Below, one piece after another: positions 26,820-36,492 of a DNA stretch of 64,000 nucleotides (positions within the stretch are counted from its first letter, which is position 1; each line of letters starts with the position of its first letter). Source of the stretch: Salinibacillus kushneri (GTDB lineage: Bacteria > Bacillota > Bacilli > Bacillales > Alkalibacillaceae). Location of the stretch: positions 186,001 to 250,000 of the forward strand of contig NZ_FOHJ01000003.1 of the NCBI RefSeq assembly GCF_900111405.1. Reading direction: 5' to 3'. The notes beneath the pieces were generated by a model, which saw nothing but the letters and a program-made list of their open reading frames with translations, did no database searches and was not told the DNA's origin. Position numbers and translations under genes: made by a program.

Positions 26820-28979
26820 ATGCAATTGATTTTAGCAGAAAAACCATCTGTTGCGAAAAATATCGCTGATGCCCTAAATGTAAAAGCAAAAAAGGAAGGC
26901 TATTATGAGGGAAATAATTATATCATTACGTGGGCCTTTGGACATTTACTTGAGCTCTACGATGCCAAAGATTATGACTCCAAAATGGCCCGTTGGAAGA
27001 TGGAAAATTTCCCATTCATTCCTTCTAAATTCCAATATAAAGTAAAGAGTAACCCTAAAAACCGCTCCAATCCGGATTGGGGTGTTCAGAAACAGCTCAA
27101 AACTGTTCATCAGTTAATGAAAAGGCCAGATGTAGAAGCCATTATCTCTGCCTGCGATTATGATCGTGAAGGACAATTAATCGGGGATAGTATTATCTAT
27201 AAACAAAAGCCCAAAAAACAAGTCTATCGATTGCTGTTAAATGAGTGGACACCTGAGGGAGTTAAAGAAGGTATGACTAGACTCAAGTCTAACCAGGAGC
27301 TGCGCCCGTTATTGGATGCGGGTATGAGTCGTCAATGGGCTGATTGGGTAATCGGAATCAATCTTACGTCTGTAGCCACTTTAAAATATCAAAAGGGTAA
27401 GGGAAAAGCGCTGAATATTGGACGTGTTTTACTGCCAACCCTGAAAATTATTTATGATCGTGATAAGGAAATCGAACAGTTTAAGCCTGAGGAATACTTT
27501 AAACTTACAGCAACCTTTCATACGAAGGATGGAGAAAAGTACGAAGGGACGTATATGGAAAATAAGCAGGAAAAATTCAAAAAGCAGGAATTTTTAACGG
27601 GAATGAAGGAAGCGTTAAGTAATCAGGGGGCTAAAGTGATAGATAAGCAAGTTGAAAAGAAAAAAGAGTTCCCGCCTTATTTATTCAATCTATCTAACTT
27701 ACAAGGTTTTATTACCAACCGCTATAAAGGCTGGTCCAGTGATAAAGTCCTAAAAGTAGCTCAATCTTTGTATGAGAAAAAACTAATTACCTATCCCAGA
27801 ACGTCAAGTATAGCCCTTGATGAAAGTGTGGCAGGTAAAACGGCTAAGGTATTAAAGGTACATTCAGAAAATCTTTCTTATCGAGATGAAATCAAATTTA
27901 AAAAATCCAAACGTATCTTTAATAATCAAAAAGTAGAGAGTCACAGTGCAATTATTCCTACATACCTGAAACCTAAGCAGCTTACAAGAGATCAGGAAAT
28001 TGTATATACAGCAATTAAAAATCGTTTTATTATGCAATTTATGCCGATTGCAGAATCTGAACAAACTATACTTAAAACAAAACCAGACACAGATAAAGTG
28101 AAAGGATATTTTCTAACTAAGGGGAAGGTTCAATGGATTGATGGGTGGAAAAAAGTGGACCACATTCAATCTAAGGACATCCTCCTTCCTAAGGTTAAAC
28201 TGAATGACCAGGTTTCTATTACCGATTCAAAAGTATCCTCTCATATGACAAAGCCTCCTAAACGTCACACGGAAAAGACGCTTTTAAAAGTTATGGAAAC
28301 CTGTGGGAAGAGTTATAAAGATGAAGAGGATTCAGATGATGAAGAAATGTTAGGAAGTATTTTAGCCGGCTTCAGTATTGGGACACCTGCAACAAGAGCA
28401 GAAACGATCAAGAAGCTAAAGGATATTGGATATATCAAAACTGATAAAAAGAATCTCCTTTGCACACCGTTAGGAAAAAGATTGGTAGAATCCTTTCCAA
28501 TCCAGGAACTGTTCGATCTGGAATTCACAGGACGCCTGGAAAAAACGTTATCTGATATTGAGAAGAGCAAGGTGAAAAAGGACAAGTTTTTAAATCTGGT
28601 TTTTTCTTTTACATCCGAATCCGTCGAAAAAATAAAGCAGGCAGAGAACATGACAATCAATGAAGTAAAATCAACAAAAAAGAGCAATGAAGTTCTCGGG
28701 AAATGCCCGGTTTGTGGTCAGAATGTAGTTGATACATACATGGCCTTTAGCTGCAGCAGGTGGAAAAAAGGCTGCACATTTGCTATATGGAAAAAGGACA
28801 AGTACTTAGCAAGCATGAAGAAAAAACCAACGAAAACCATGGTTAAATCGTTGCTCAAGAACGGAAGAGCACACGTAAAAGGCCTGACAAGCAAAAAAGG
28901 CAAAAAGTTCAGTGCCTACCTAAAATACGAAAAAAACCCCGACAACGACTACCACTCATGGAAAATGGAGTTTAGTTAG
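26820..28979 (+). CDS. topB: DNA topoisomerase III (type IA)
   Basis: Relaxes and decatenates DNA through a covalent 5'-phosphotyrosine. 719 residues, normal for Bacillus TopB. TOPRIM motif at the start (LILAEKPSVAKNIADAL) and SACDYDREGQLIG carrying the metal-binding acidic residues. The catalytic Tyr325 lies in KKLITYPRTSS, and SIGTPATRAETI marks domain I/III. A C-terminal cysteine pair (KCPVCG) and GCTFAIWK remain from a zinc-ribbon-like module. The stop codon abuts a duplicated repeat. Confidence 0.97.
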   Translation: MQLILAEKPSVAKNIADALNVKAKKEGYYEGNNYIITWAFGHLLELYDAKDYDSKMARWKMENFPFIPSKFQYKVKSNPKNRSNPDWGVQKQLKTVHQLMKRPDVEAIISACDYDREGQLIGDSIIYKQKPKKQVYRLLLNEWTPEGVKEGMTRLKSNQELRPLLDAGMSRQWADWVIGINLTSVATLKYQKGKGKALNIGRVLLPTLKIIYDRDKEIEQFKPEEYFKLTATFHTKDGEKYEGTYMENKQEKFKKQEFLTGMKEALSNQGAKVIDKQVEKKKEFPPYLFNLSNLQGFITNRYKGWSSDKVLKVAQSLYEKKLITYPRTSSIALDESVAGKTAKVLKVHSENLSYRDEIKFKKSKRIFNNQKVESHSAIIPTYLKPKQLTRDQEIVYTAIKNRFIMQFMPIAESEQTILKTKPDTDKVKGYFLTKGKVQWIDGWKKVDHIQSKDILLPKVKLNDQVSITDSKVSSHMTKPPKRHTEKTLLKVMETCGKSYKDEEDSDDEEMLGSILAGFSIGTPATRAETIKKLKDIGYIKTDKKNLLCTPLGKRLVESFPIQELFDLEFTGRLEKTLSDIEKSKVKKDKFLNLVFSFTSESVEKIKQAENMTINEVKSTKKSNEVLGKCPVCGQNVVDTYMAFSCSRWKKGCTFAIWKKDKYLASMKKKPTKTMVKSLLKNGRAHVKGLTSKKGKKFSAYLKYEKNPDNDYHSWKMEFS

Positions 28980-29100
28980 AAAAGCGAAGGCGACTGGTCA
29001 GATTCAACAGCATAAGCAGAATACCTGGAGTGGTGTGCCCTTCAGCACGTAGGGGATTAAGCATATGTCTGCTTGGATCTAGGAGCCGCAGCTGGACAGA
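28979..29100 (+). repeat. Dispersed repeat A, copy 1
   Basis: A unit of about 122 bases starting GAAAAGCGAAGGCGACTGG and ending AGGAGCCGCAGCTGGACA, immediately after the topB stop. A second copy follows in tandem, and a third lies inverted at 55009-55127. A central hairpin is possible, with one mismatch in this copy (GTGGTG with CAGCAC). Confidence 0.85.
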
Positions 29101-29220
29101 GAAAAGCGAAGGCGACTGGTCAGATCCAACAGCATAAGCAGAATACCCGGAGTGGTGTGCCTTTCACCACGTAGGGGATTAAGCATATGTCTGCTTGGAT
29201 CTAGGAGCCGCAGCTGGACA
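29101..29220 (+). repeat. Dispersed repeat A, copy 2 (tandem)
   Basis: Direct repeat of the preceding unit, differing at a handful of positions. Its central hairpin is perfect, GTGGTG with CACCAC around a 7-base loop. It ends about 50 bases before the purU SD. Confidence 0.85.
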
Positions 29221-29283
29221 AAGAAAGCGGTAGGGCCTTACCCTTCATACCAAAGTCATTTCAAAGAAAAGGAGGAGAGAGTA

Positions 29284-30178
29284 ATGGAATTTCAACAACA
29301 GCTTAAGCAATATCAGGAAAATCAAGAAAACCGGGGACGATTGCTTATTAGCTGTCCGGATCAGCCGGGCATTATTGCGGCTATATCTGAATTTTTATAT
29401 AAGTTCAACGCCAATATAATCGATTCCAATCAGCATTCAACCAACCCTGAAGGTGGAACATTTTTTATTCGAATTGAATTTGAATGTCCTGATTTGGTAG
29501 CAAAAAAGGAGCATTTACAATCCCGGTTTCAATCCATTGCGGACAAATTTTCAATGAATTGGGATTTGAGTCTTGTCCATGAACTAAAAAGAACCGCTAT
29601 TTTTGTATCGAAGCAGCTTCACTGTCTGCGGGAATTATTATGGGAATGGCAAACAGGTGATATGATGACCGATATTGCCTTAGTGGTTAGTAATCATGAA
29701 GATGCCCGGACTACTGTTGAGTCTTTAGACATCCCTTTTTATTACATACCAGCCACGAAGGAAAATCGTGAGGAAGCCGAAAAAAGACAATTACAGCTTT
29801 TGGAGGAGTACCAGATTGATTTAATTGTACTGGCAAGATACATGCAAATTTTAACACCCGATTTTGTCAAAGCATATGAGCACAGAATAATTAACATCCA
29901 TCACTCTTTTTTACCGGCATTTGTTGGAGCTAAGCCATATGAACGAGCGTATCAGCGGGGGGGTAAAATTAATCGGCGCAACCTCACATTATGTAACCAA
30001 TGATTTAGATGAAGGGCCCATTATTGAGCAGGATGTAATGCGGGTCAATCATCGGGATCGGGTTCAGGATCTGAAAAAGATTGGTACGTCCATTGAGCGA
30101 AGTGTTTTAGCCAGAGCTGTGAAGTGGCATTTAGAGGACCGGATTCTTGTCCATCAGAATAAGACAATCGTGTTTTAG
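29284..30178 (+). pseudogene. purU: Formyltetrahydrofolate deformylase, frameshifted
   Basis: Would hydrolyse 10-formyltetrahydrofolate to formate and tetrahydrofolate. An N-terminal ACT domain (LLISCPDQPGIIAAISEFLY) is followed by a formyltransferase-fold domain with the catalytic [11 protein letters not shown]. The frame breaks at a run of seven G (29957-29963). With six G the protein reads [29 protein letters not shown], the conserved family sequence with its catalytic Asp. As it stands the first frame runs into a stop at 30003. ATG 29284 follows GGAGGAGAG. Either a real one-base insertion, phase variation at the G-run, or a sequencing error. Confidence 0.9.
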
Positions 30179-30338
30179 AAGATAAAATCTCCACCCGCTA
30201 TTACTTTTGCGTGTGTCTCCTGTGAATGCATTAAAAATCAAGTCCGCTGATATAAGTTTTATCATCATCCATTCATCCATTTTGGACTGTGATATGGGAA
30301 CGGGCAGAAATCCTCTTATGAACGGGCAATTTTAGCTT

Positions 30339-31727
30339 TTAAGCTCTTTTTTGTATATCTTTATACAGCTGCTGGTAGGCTTTTGATTCTTCCTGCATTC
30401 CCAGCTCCTGATATACTTTTGATAGCCATTTTACAGGTTTCGGGTCATTTTCCTTCAGTTCCATTTCAAAGCTAAAGCATTCTATAGCCTGATTATAATG
30501 CTCGAATTGAAAGTATAATTCCCCTAAAAGCTGCTGTTGGTCAGGGTCGTTTTGAATGTGCAGCATTTGATTGATTTTACATAAGATTGGTAATTCAGGA
30601 TGCGTGGATTTTACAGGTTCAACCCATTCTGCTACATAGGATAAATCGTGATGTAAGAGAAGCTGATTGACGCATTTATTCAGTAGCTTTTCTAATCGCA
30701 TCGAATCAGACTTATAGAGGTGAGGAAGGAGCTGGTTCAATTTTTCGATTTTGATATTTTTAGCGTAAACATCGATTTGGTCCAGCATGGATTCAATCAA
30801 TGGTATTTCCGATTCAGGGATTGTAAAAGAGTGGGTGGAAATAATATCCACAATTTTATGAGGCTGGTTTAATGTTATGGACAATTTCACAACATCCTGG
30901 ACTATTGGTTTGAAATCGCCAATCGAAGCAAGAAGAGACTCTAATAGGTTTACAATTTGGCCGCTTGTTAGGTGTTCCTCAAGAATGGAATAAAGAAAAC
31001 GATATTGTGTATCGGTCGGGTTCATGGAGAACTTTTTAATGGTAATGGCAAGTAAATCAATCCAGCGATTTTCCTGTTTCAGAAGAGAATAGAGGTTTTC
31101 ATAATATGAGTCATCCTGCAGGTTTAGAAAGAAGGTCTTTTCAGCGAATAAAGGATCTTTTTTAAACAAGTCATGCGTAGGGTTTGCATATAAATCCGCA
31201 TATTTTTGGAATTCCATTTTTTTAGCGAAATCCTGAACCCACGTATGATCTGGATATACATCTAAAAGGAGCTGAATGAATCGATAGCTTAAAAAGGTTT
31301 GCCCATTTCTTCTAAAGCGATAAAACAACTCCTTCAGATACGAAACGAGTTCTTCCTCATCGATAAAGGCATCAAAAAATGTGGCAATCAACCCTGCTTC
31401 GTGTGGTGTATATTTTTGTTCATTTTTCTTAAGTACCTGTGAAAAGGAATGTTTACGGAATGATTTTTCGGATGTCAGGAAGGCTTCCGTTAAGGGGTGC
31501 TGGGCAGAGAACACTATGCCTGAAGAAAAGGCCTGATTGACAAAAGAGCCTTTTTTCAATTGTGGAGATTTAACATATGTAAGATATTGATCTTTGTAGA
31601 AAAACAAGTAATAGGTGTATTCATCATCAAAGGCTTCGACAATTTTGCTCTGAAAGTATATGGCCATTTGGCTTACTTCCAGGTTGTGATTTTGTTTCTG
31701 GTGATTAATCGATATTAAAGTAGGCAT
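30339..31727 (-). CDS. Helical-repeat (TPR-like) protein of unknown function
   Basis: A 462-residue soluble protein, with no signal or membrane segment. The first 110 residues look like a mixed alpha/beta domain. The rest is helical, and the last 60 residues read like TPR units (QLLGELYFQFEHYNQAIECFSFEMEL, then PKPVKWLSKVYQELGMQEESKAYQQLY). I do not recognise a characterised homologue. ATG 31727 has AGGAGG upstream. Confidence 0.75.
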   Translation of the reverse strand: MPTLISINHQKQNHNLEVSQMAIYFQSKIVEAFDDEYTYYLFFYKDQYLTYVKSPQLKKGSFVNQAFSSGIVFSAQHPLTEAFLTSEKSFRKHSFSQVLKKNEQKYTPHEAGLIATFFDAFIDEEELVSYLKELFYRFRRNGQTFLSYRFIQLLLDVYPDHTWVQDFAKKMEFQKYADLYANPTHDLFKKDPLFAEKTFFLNLQDDSYYENLYSLLKQENRWIDLLAITIKKFSMNPTDTQYRFLYSILEEHLTSGQIVNLLESLLASIGDFKPIVQDVVKLSITLNQPHKIVDIISTHSFTIPESEIPLIESMLDQIDVYAKNIKIEKLNQLLPHLYKSDSMRLEKLLNKCVNQLLLHHDLSYVAEWVEPVKSTHPELPILCKINQMLHIQNDPDQQQLLGELYFQFEHYNQAIECFSFEMELKENDPKPVKWLSKVYQELGMQEESKAYQQLYKDIQKRA

Positions 31728-31932
31728 ACAAATTCCTCCTTCGCTTTATGTATACTATATCATATTTACCCTCTTATGAACGAACCATAGATTTTCCTTT
31801 ATTCTTTTTAGACCCATCACATATAATAATTAACTGTAAAAAGGATAAATTTAACGAAAGGTATCAGACAAAAATTCGTCCAATATGTGATAATATATAG
31901 TTTGTAGAAAATTCATTAAGGAGAGAAGAGGA

Positions 31933-32871
31933 ATGAATCCAAAATCTCAATTTATAGATGATGATGGACAGGTCGTAAAGCAAAGTACCGGAAAAATTCT
32001 TTGGCAGCTCACACGTCCGCACACTTTGACCGCATCTTTTGTTCCTGTTTTAATAGGGACGGTTTTAGCCATGCATTACGGTGATGTCTCTGTACTTTTA
32101 TTTGCAGCGATGCTTTTATCTTGTCTTTTTATCCAAATTGCAACAAACATGTTTAATGAATATTATGATTTTAAGCGAGGCCTGGATAATGAGGAATCAG
32201 TCGGAATCGGGGGAGCTATTGTACGTGATGGATTTAAACCTGAAACGGTGATACGATTAGCGCTATCCTCCTACGGTATTGCTCTTTTACTGGGTGTTTA
32301 CATTTGTATGTCAAGTTCTTGGTGGCTGGCTGTTGTTGGATTAATCGGTATGGGAATTGGCTATTTATATACCGGTGGCCCTCTTCCTATTTCTTCAACG
32401 CCTTTAGGTGAACTGTTAGCAGGCCTGTGTATGGGATCGGCATTTATTATTATTTCCTTTTTTATTCAGACAGGCTATGTAAACATTGAGAGTATTTTGG
32501 TTTCTATCCCTGTTGCGATTTTAGTTGGTGCGATAAATATGGCCAATAATATACGAGATCGTGTAGGAGATCAGGAATCCGGAAGAAAAACGTTAGCGAT
32601 TTTGCTAGGACATAAAAAAGCTGTAACCTTTTTGGGTATTTTGTTTGCGACCGCCTATTTATGGATTATCGGTCTTGTGATGGCGGGAATCCTTTCCGCA
32701 TGGCCATTGGTAGTACTTCTTAGCTTACCTAAACCTTTGAAAGCATATCGTGAATTTATTGATAAGAAGCTACCTGTACAAATGGTTCCGGCTATGAAGG
32801 CAACTGCCCAGACCAACACGATTTTTGGACTATTGTTAACAGCCGGTTTATTTATCAGTACCCTTGTTTAA
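31933..32871 (+). CDS. menA: 1,4-dihydroxy-2-naphthoate polyprenyltransferase-like UbiA-family enzyme
   Basis: Membrane prenyltransferase that attaches the isoprenoid tail to dihydroxynaphthoate in menaquinone synthesis. 312 residues with about eight or nine membrane segments. The two Asp-rich motifs of the UbiA family are seen: NMFNEYYDFKRGLDN near residue 75 and NNIRDRVGDQESGRKTLA near 207. RPHTLTASFVPVLIGT at the N-terminus is typical of MenA. The gene stands alone, with a terminator after it. Confidence 0.88.
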   Translation: MNPKSQFIDDDGQVVKQSTGKILWQLTRPHTLTASFVPVLIGTVLAMHYGDVSVLLFAAMLLSCLFIQIATNMFNEYYDFKRGLDNEESVGIGGAIVRDGFKPETVIRLALSSYGIALLLGVYICMSSSWWLAVVGLIGMGIGYLYTGGPLPISSTPLGELLAGLCMGSAFIIISFFIQTGYVNIESILVSIPVAILVGAINMANNIRDRVGDQESGRKTLAILLGHKKAVTFLGILFATAYLWIIGLVMAGILSAWPLVVLLSLPKPLKAYREFIDKKLPVQMVPAMKATAQTNTIFGLLLTAGLFISTLV

Positions 32872-32883
32872 ACGGAAGGGACG

Positions 32884-32925
32884 AAAAAGAGGTTGACCTA
32901 TAGATGGGGCATCCTCTTTTTTAAT
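32884..32925 (+). terminator. Terminator after menA
   Basis: AAAAAGAGG pairs with CCTCTTTTTT across a loop of about 20 bases. Confidence 0.75.
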
Positions 32926-32960
32926 ATAATGGGAAGTACTTCACACAAAGGAGTCTTTTT

Positions 32961-34313
32961 ATGAGGAATCAACAGGATTTTACACAGGGGAGTATTTTAA
33001 AACAATTATTGTTTTTTTCCACTCCGATTATTTTTACCAATTTACTGCAAACCTCCTATCAATTCATTGATAGTCTATGGGTTGGAAATTTAATGGGGGC
33101 GGATGCCCTTGGAGCTGTGGCTGTTGCGAGTACGATTATTTTCACGATTTTATCGTTTATTATAGGGATTAATAATGCTACTTTAACGGTTTTATCTCAG
33201 CAAAAAGGAAGGGATAACGAAGAAGGTGTGAAAAGGTATTTGAATGCCTTTGTCGTTGTTCTGACTGTTATGTCACTCTTTTTAGGCTTCATCGGATTTG
33301 TGTTTGCGGAATGGATTTTAACATTGATGGGAACGCCGGATGGAATGATGAGTGAAGCCAAAACGTATTTACAAATCACTTCATTAGGGTTTTTGTTCCT
33401 ATTAGGATATAACTTTATCGGAACAGCTTTACGGGCTTTGGGAGACAGCCGTACTCCGTTACGGTTTGTTCTGATGGCGGTTATTTTAAACACTGTGCTT
33501 GATCCGTTCTTTATTTCCGTATTCGATTTAGGGGTTAGTGGTGCAGCATTTGCTACTGTTTGTTCCCAAGGGTTTGCGTTACTCTATGGATTGTATTTTG
33601 TGCTTAGACGAAAGCTGATTCCTTTTACTGTTCCAAGTGTACCAAAGAAGCAGGAAGTACTGCTTATTTTACATTTAGGTATCCCTTCAGGTTTACAAAT
33701 GTCAGTCATTTCTGCAGGTGTAGCGGCGATTATGAGTGTAGTCACATCCTTTGGTGAAGGGGTGGTTGCAGGATTTAGTGCCGCTCAGCGATTAGACAGT
33801 GTACTCATGCTGCCTGCACAAGCTTTGGGAACTGCGGTAAATAGTATGGCCGGACAAAACATAGGTGTAAATAAGTGGAAGCGTGTTAACCAAATTGCCA
33901 AATATGGATTTATTTATAATCTAGCCTTCATGCTTATCATAGCCTTTCTGCTCGTTTGGATGGCGGAATTTGGGATTCGTCTTTTTATTCAAGAGGAAGA
34001 AGCGGTTCAATTTGGCAGTGATTACTTAAAGATTGTTGCCTTTTTCTATCCGTTCTTAGGTATTAATTTTATCCTGAATGGAATTGTTCGTGCATCAGGT
34101 GCAATGTACCAGGTGCTCGTCTTAAATATCATATCGTTTTGGGTGTTACGTTATCCACTCACGAATCTTTTTTCCTCCTTATTCGGTCATCACGGCATTG
34201 CATTAGGTATGGGCGTTAGCTTTGTCTTTAGCAGTTTATTTGCCTTTTTGTATTTTCGGTTTGGCGGATGGAGAAAGAAAGAGTTATTTAAAGAAAATAA
34301 GAACAACGCTTAA
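32961..34313 (+). CDS. MATE-family multidrug/cation antiporter
   Basis: Membrane exporter of 450 residues with 12 predicted segments in two homologous halves. Family features include QLLFFSTPIIFTNLLQTSYQFIDSLWVGNLMGADALGAVAVAS type N-terminus and the matching second-half AGFSAAQRLDSVLMLPAQALGTAVNSMAGQNIG. Such proteins expel drugs or metabolites in exchange for Na+ or H+. The SD is AAAGGAG. Substrate unknown. Confidence 0.92.
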   Translation: MRNQQDFTQGSILKQLLFFSTPIIFTNLLQTSYQFIDSLWVGNLMGADALGAVAVASTIIFTILSFIIGINNATLTVLSQQKGRDNEEGVKRYLNAFVVVLTVMSLFLGFIGFVFAEWILTLMGTPDGMMSEAKTYLQITSLGFLFLLGYNFIGTALRALGDSRTPLRFVLMAVILNTVLDPFFISVFDLGVSGAAFATVCSQGFALLYGLYFVLRRKLIPFTVPSVPKKQEVLLILHLGIPSGLQMSVISAGVAAIMSVVTSFGEGVVAGFSAAQRLDSVLMLPAQALGTAVNSMAGQNIGVNKWKRVNQIAKYGFIYNLAFMLIIAFLLVWMAEFGIRLFIQEEEAVQFGSDYLKIVAFFYPFLGINFILNGIVRASGAMYQVLVLNIISFWVLRYPLTNLFSSLFGHHGIALGMGVSFVFSSLFAFLYFRFGGWRKKELFKENKNNA

Positions 34314-34325
34314 ATATATAGTGGT

Positions 34326-34363
34326 AAATCCTCTCTAATCACAAAAAAGGGAGGATTTTTTCA
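34326..34363 (+). terminator. Terminator after the MATE gene
   Basis: AAATCCTCTC pairs imperfectly with GGGAGGATTT, followed by a T-run. Confidence 0.75.
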
Positions 34364-34462
34364 TTTTTGTGCGAATGAAATGTTATATACAGTCATATGG
34401 TCTTTAAAAAGGTTATCATACTGCCTATTCAAGATGGTCTAAAAGAGGAGGAGTTGAATACT

Positions 34463-35467
34463 TTGGTGCAGTCCGAACCGTTTATGCCGAAAAAAATCTG
34501 GCAGGCAAAACAAAGAGTTAAATCCTTTGTGCAAAAAACCCCGCTCCTTCAGTCTCATACCCTATCTAATCTGACAAAAAAGAAAGTTTATCTGAAGCTT
34601 GAGACAGCTAATGCAATAGGGGCATTTAAACTAAGAGGGGCAGCCAATAAAATTCTCACTCTGTCTACAGAAGAACGCAAAAAAGGGGTTACTACCTTTT
34701 CAACGGGAAATCATGGATTAGCGGTATCCTATGTAGCGAAATCCTTGGGAATCAAAGCTGTGGTATGTGTATCGAATGGGGTACCACAGGAAAAAATTGA
34801 TGCATTATCCCGATTTGGTGCTGATTTAGAGGTTGTTGGAGAAAGTCAGAATGATGCAGGTCAACGTTGTAAAGAGTTAGAGAAATTATATGGAATGACC
34901 ATTATTCCCCCATTTGACGATGAGGAAGTAATTGCCGGTCAAGGAACAATTGGGTTAGAGCTCCTGGAGGATTTACCGGAAATGGATCATTGTATTATTC
35001 CTTTATCAGGAGGTGGGTTGTTAGCGGGTATTGGAGCAGCATTAAAAAGTGTAGACTCAACGATTCGTATCTCAGGTGTCTCCATTCAAGGCGCTTCCGC
35101 TATGAGCGAAAGTTTAAAGAAGGGCTACCCTGTCGATGTACCAGAAACCAAAACGATGGCAGATAGTCTGTTAGGTGGGATTGGGGCTAATAATCGTTTC
35201 ACCTTAAGAATGGTAAGAGAATTGATGGATGAGCTCGTTTTACTTTCTGAACCAGAGATTGAAGCGGGCATGTCGCATCTCGTATATAAGGAACAGGTGA
35301 TGGTAGAAGGAGCTGCAGCAGTTGGTGCTGCAGCTTTATTGGAAAATAAATTGGAGCTTCCTGGTGATTCTATCGTATTAATTATTAGTGGAAAAAACGG
35401 TGACATCAGTGCTTTAAAAGAGAGACGAAATCAACCATTGAATGATAAAAAGGGGGCCTGTTTATGA
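34463..35467 (+). CDS. eutB: Hydroxyectoine utilisation dehydratase-like PLP enzyme
   Basis: PLP enzyme of the threonine dehydratase fold. In (hydroxy)ectoine catabolism EutB acts on hydroxyectoine-derived intermediates. Lysine of GAFKLRGAANKI holds PLP; SGGGLLAGIG is the phosphate-binding glycine loop. About 334 residues, lacking a regulatory ACT domain, which fits EutB better than biosynthetic IlvA. TTG 34463 lies 9 bases after GAGGAGGAG; an open frame extends to 34397. It overlaps eutC by ATGA, and the ectoine hydrolase gene follows, which supports the assignment. Confidence 0.85.
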   Translation: MVQSEPFMPKKIWQAKQRVKSFVQKTPLLQSHTLSNLTKKKVYLKLETANAIGAFKLRGAANKILTLSTEERKKGVTTFSTGNHGLAVSYVAKSLGIKAVVCVSNGVPQEKIDALSRFGADLEVVGESQNDAGQRCKELEKLYGMTIIPPFDDEEVIAGQGTIGLELLEDLPEMDHCIIPLSGGGLLAGIGAALKSVDSTIRISGVSIQGASAMSESLKKGYPVDVPETKTMADSLLGGIGANNRFTLRMVRELMDELVLLSEPEIEAGMSHLVYKEQVMVEGAAAVGAAALLENKLELPGDSIVLIISGKNGDISALKERRNQPLNDKKGACL

Positions 35468-36450
35468 AATTTTATACAGAGAGCGAGCTAAGAGAAACGG
35501 TTCAACTTAATCAGAATGTCATTCAAATTATTGAAGATGGTTTTTCGAGCCTTATAACTAAAAAGGTTGAAATGCCTCCTATCATGCGGGTTGATATTCC
35601 TGAAAACAACGGCGAGGTTGATCTCAAAACCGCCTATATCCCAGGCTATAATCAGTTTGCTATTAAGATGTCTTCCGGTTTTTTTAATAATCCAAGGCTT
35701 GGGCTTCCAAGCGGTAGTGGAATGATGATTTTATTAAGTACAGAAACAGGTTTCCCACAAGCTATTCTTTTGGATAATGGCTACTTGACTGATGTGCGAA
35801 CAGCCGCTGCTGGTGCCATAAGTGCAAAGTATTTTGCGAAAGAACAAATGAGTGAAGCTGGTGTAATTGGAACAGGAAATCAGGCGCGCTTTCAAATGGA
35901 GGCTTTAAAGCAGGTCCGTGACTTTAAGGTGCTGTATGTATATGGGAGAAATGAGGAGAAGGCCAATCGTTTTAAGCAGGATATGGAGGAGAAGCTGGAT
36001 GCCGAGGTAATCATTTGCCCAACGGTGGAAGAGGTAGTAAGACAAAGTGACACGGTGGTAACGACAACACCAGCGGAAACCCCATTGATTCAAGCTGATT
36101 GGCTTCATCCAGGTCTTCATATTACTGCGATGGGATCGGATGCGGAACATAAACAGGAAATTGATTCTACCATATTTTCCAATGTGGATCGGATTATTTG
36201 TGACGTAAAACATCAATGTTTACGTCTTGGGGAGCTTCATCATGCCAAGGAAGATGGCGCCATTGCTGACCAGACAGAGGTAACGGAGATTGGGCAGGTA
36301 GTAACTGGGCATTTAACCGGACGCGCTTCAGATGATGAGATTACCATATGTGATTTAACTGGAACTGGAATACAGGATACAGCTATTGCTTTATTCGCCT
36401 ATCAGGAACTGGAAAATCATCCAGTTGGTATAGAGATTGCCAATGAATAA
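35464..36450 (+). CDS. eutC: Ectoine utilisation protein EutC (ornithine cyclodeaminase/mu-crystallin family)
   Basis: NAD(P)-dependent protein of 328 residues. Visible: MPPIMRVDIPENNGEVDLKTAYIPG type substrate region, GLPSGSGMMILLS, LTDVRTAAAGAISAKYFA, and the Rossmann motif GVIGTGNQARFQMEAL near residue 138. It works with EutB in the published ectoine-utilisation pathway. Start overlaps the eutB stop by 4 bases, a sign of coupling. Confidence 0.87.
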   Translation: MKFYTESELRETVQLNQNVIQIIEDGFSSLITKKVEMPPIMRVDIPENNGEVDLKTAYIPGYNQFAIKMSSGFFNNPRLGLPSGSGMMILLSTETGFPQAILLDNGYLTDVRTAAAGAISAKYFAKEQMSEAGVIGTGNQARFQMEALKQVRDFKVLYVYGRNEEKANRFKQDMEEKLDAEVIICPTVEEVVRQSDTVVTTTPAETPLIQADWLHPGLHITAMGSDAEHKQEIDSTIFSNVDRIICDVKHQCLRLGELHHAKEDGAIADQTEVTEIGQVVTGHLTGRASDDEITICDLTGTGIQDTAIALFAYQELENHPVGIEIANE

Positions 36451-36492
36451 CCCTCCAAAACATCATCAAGAAAAAATCAGAGGAGGGATTTG

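Noticed and set aside
29152-29283. N-terminal extension of PurU
   Set aside because: It runs through dispersed repeat A; the ACT domain and a strong SD place the start at 29284.
34463-35467. Biosynthetic threonine dehydratase (ilvA)
   Set aside because: No ACT regulatory domain and direct coupling to eutC and doeA favour EutB.
35905-36216. Minus-strand frame inside eutC
   Set aside because: Out-of-frame shadow of a well-supported gene.
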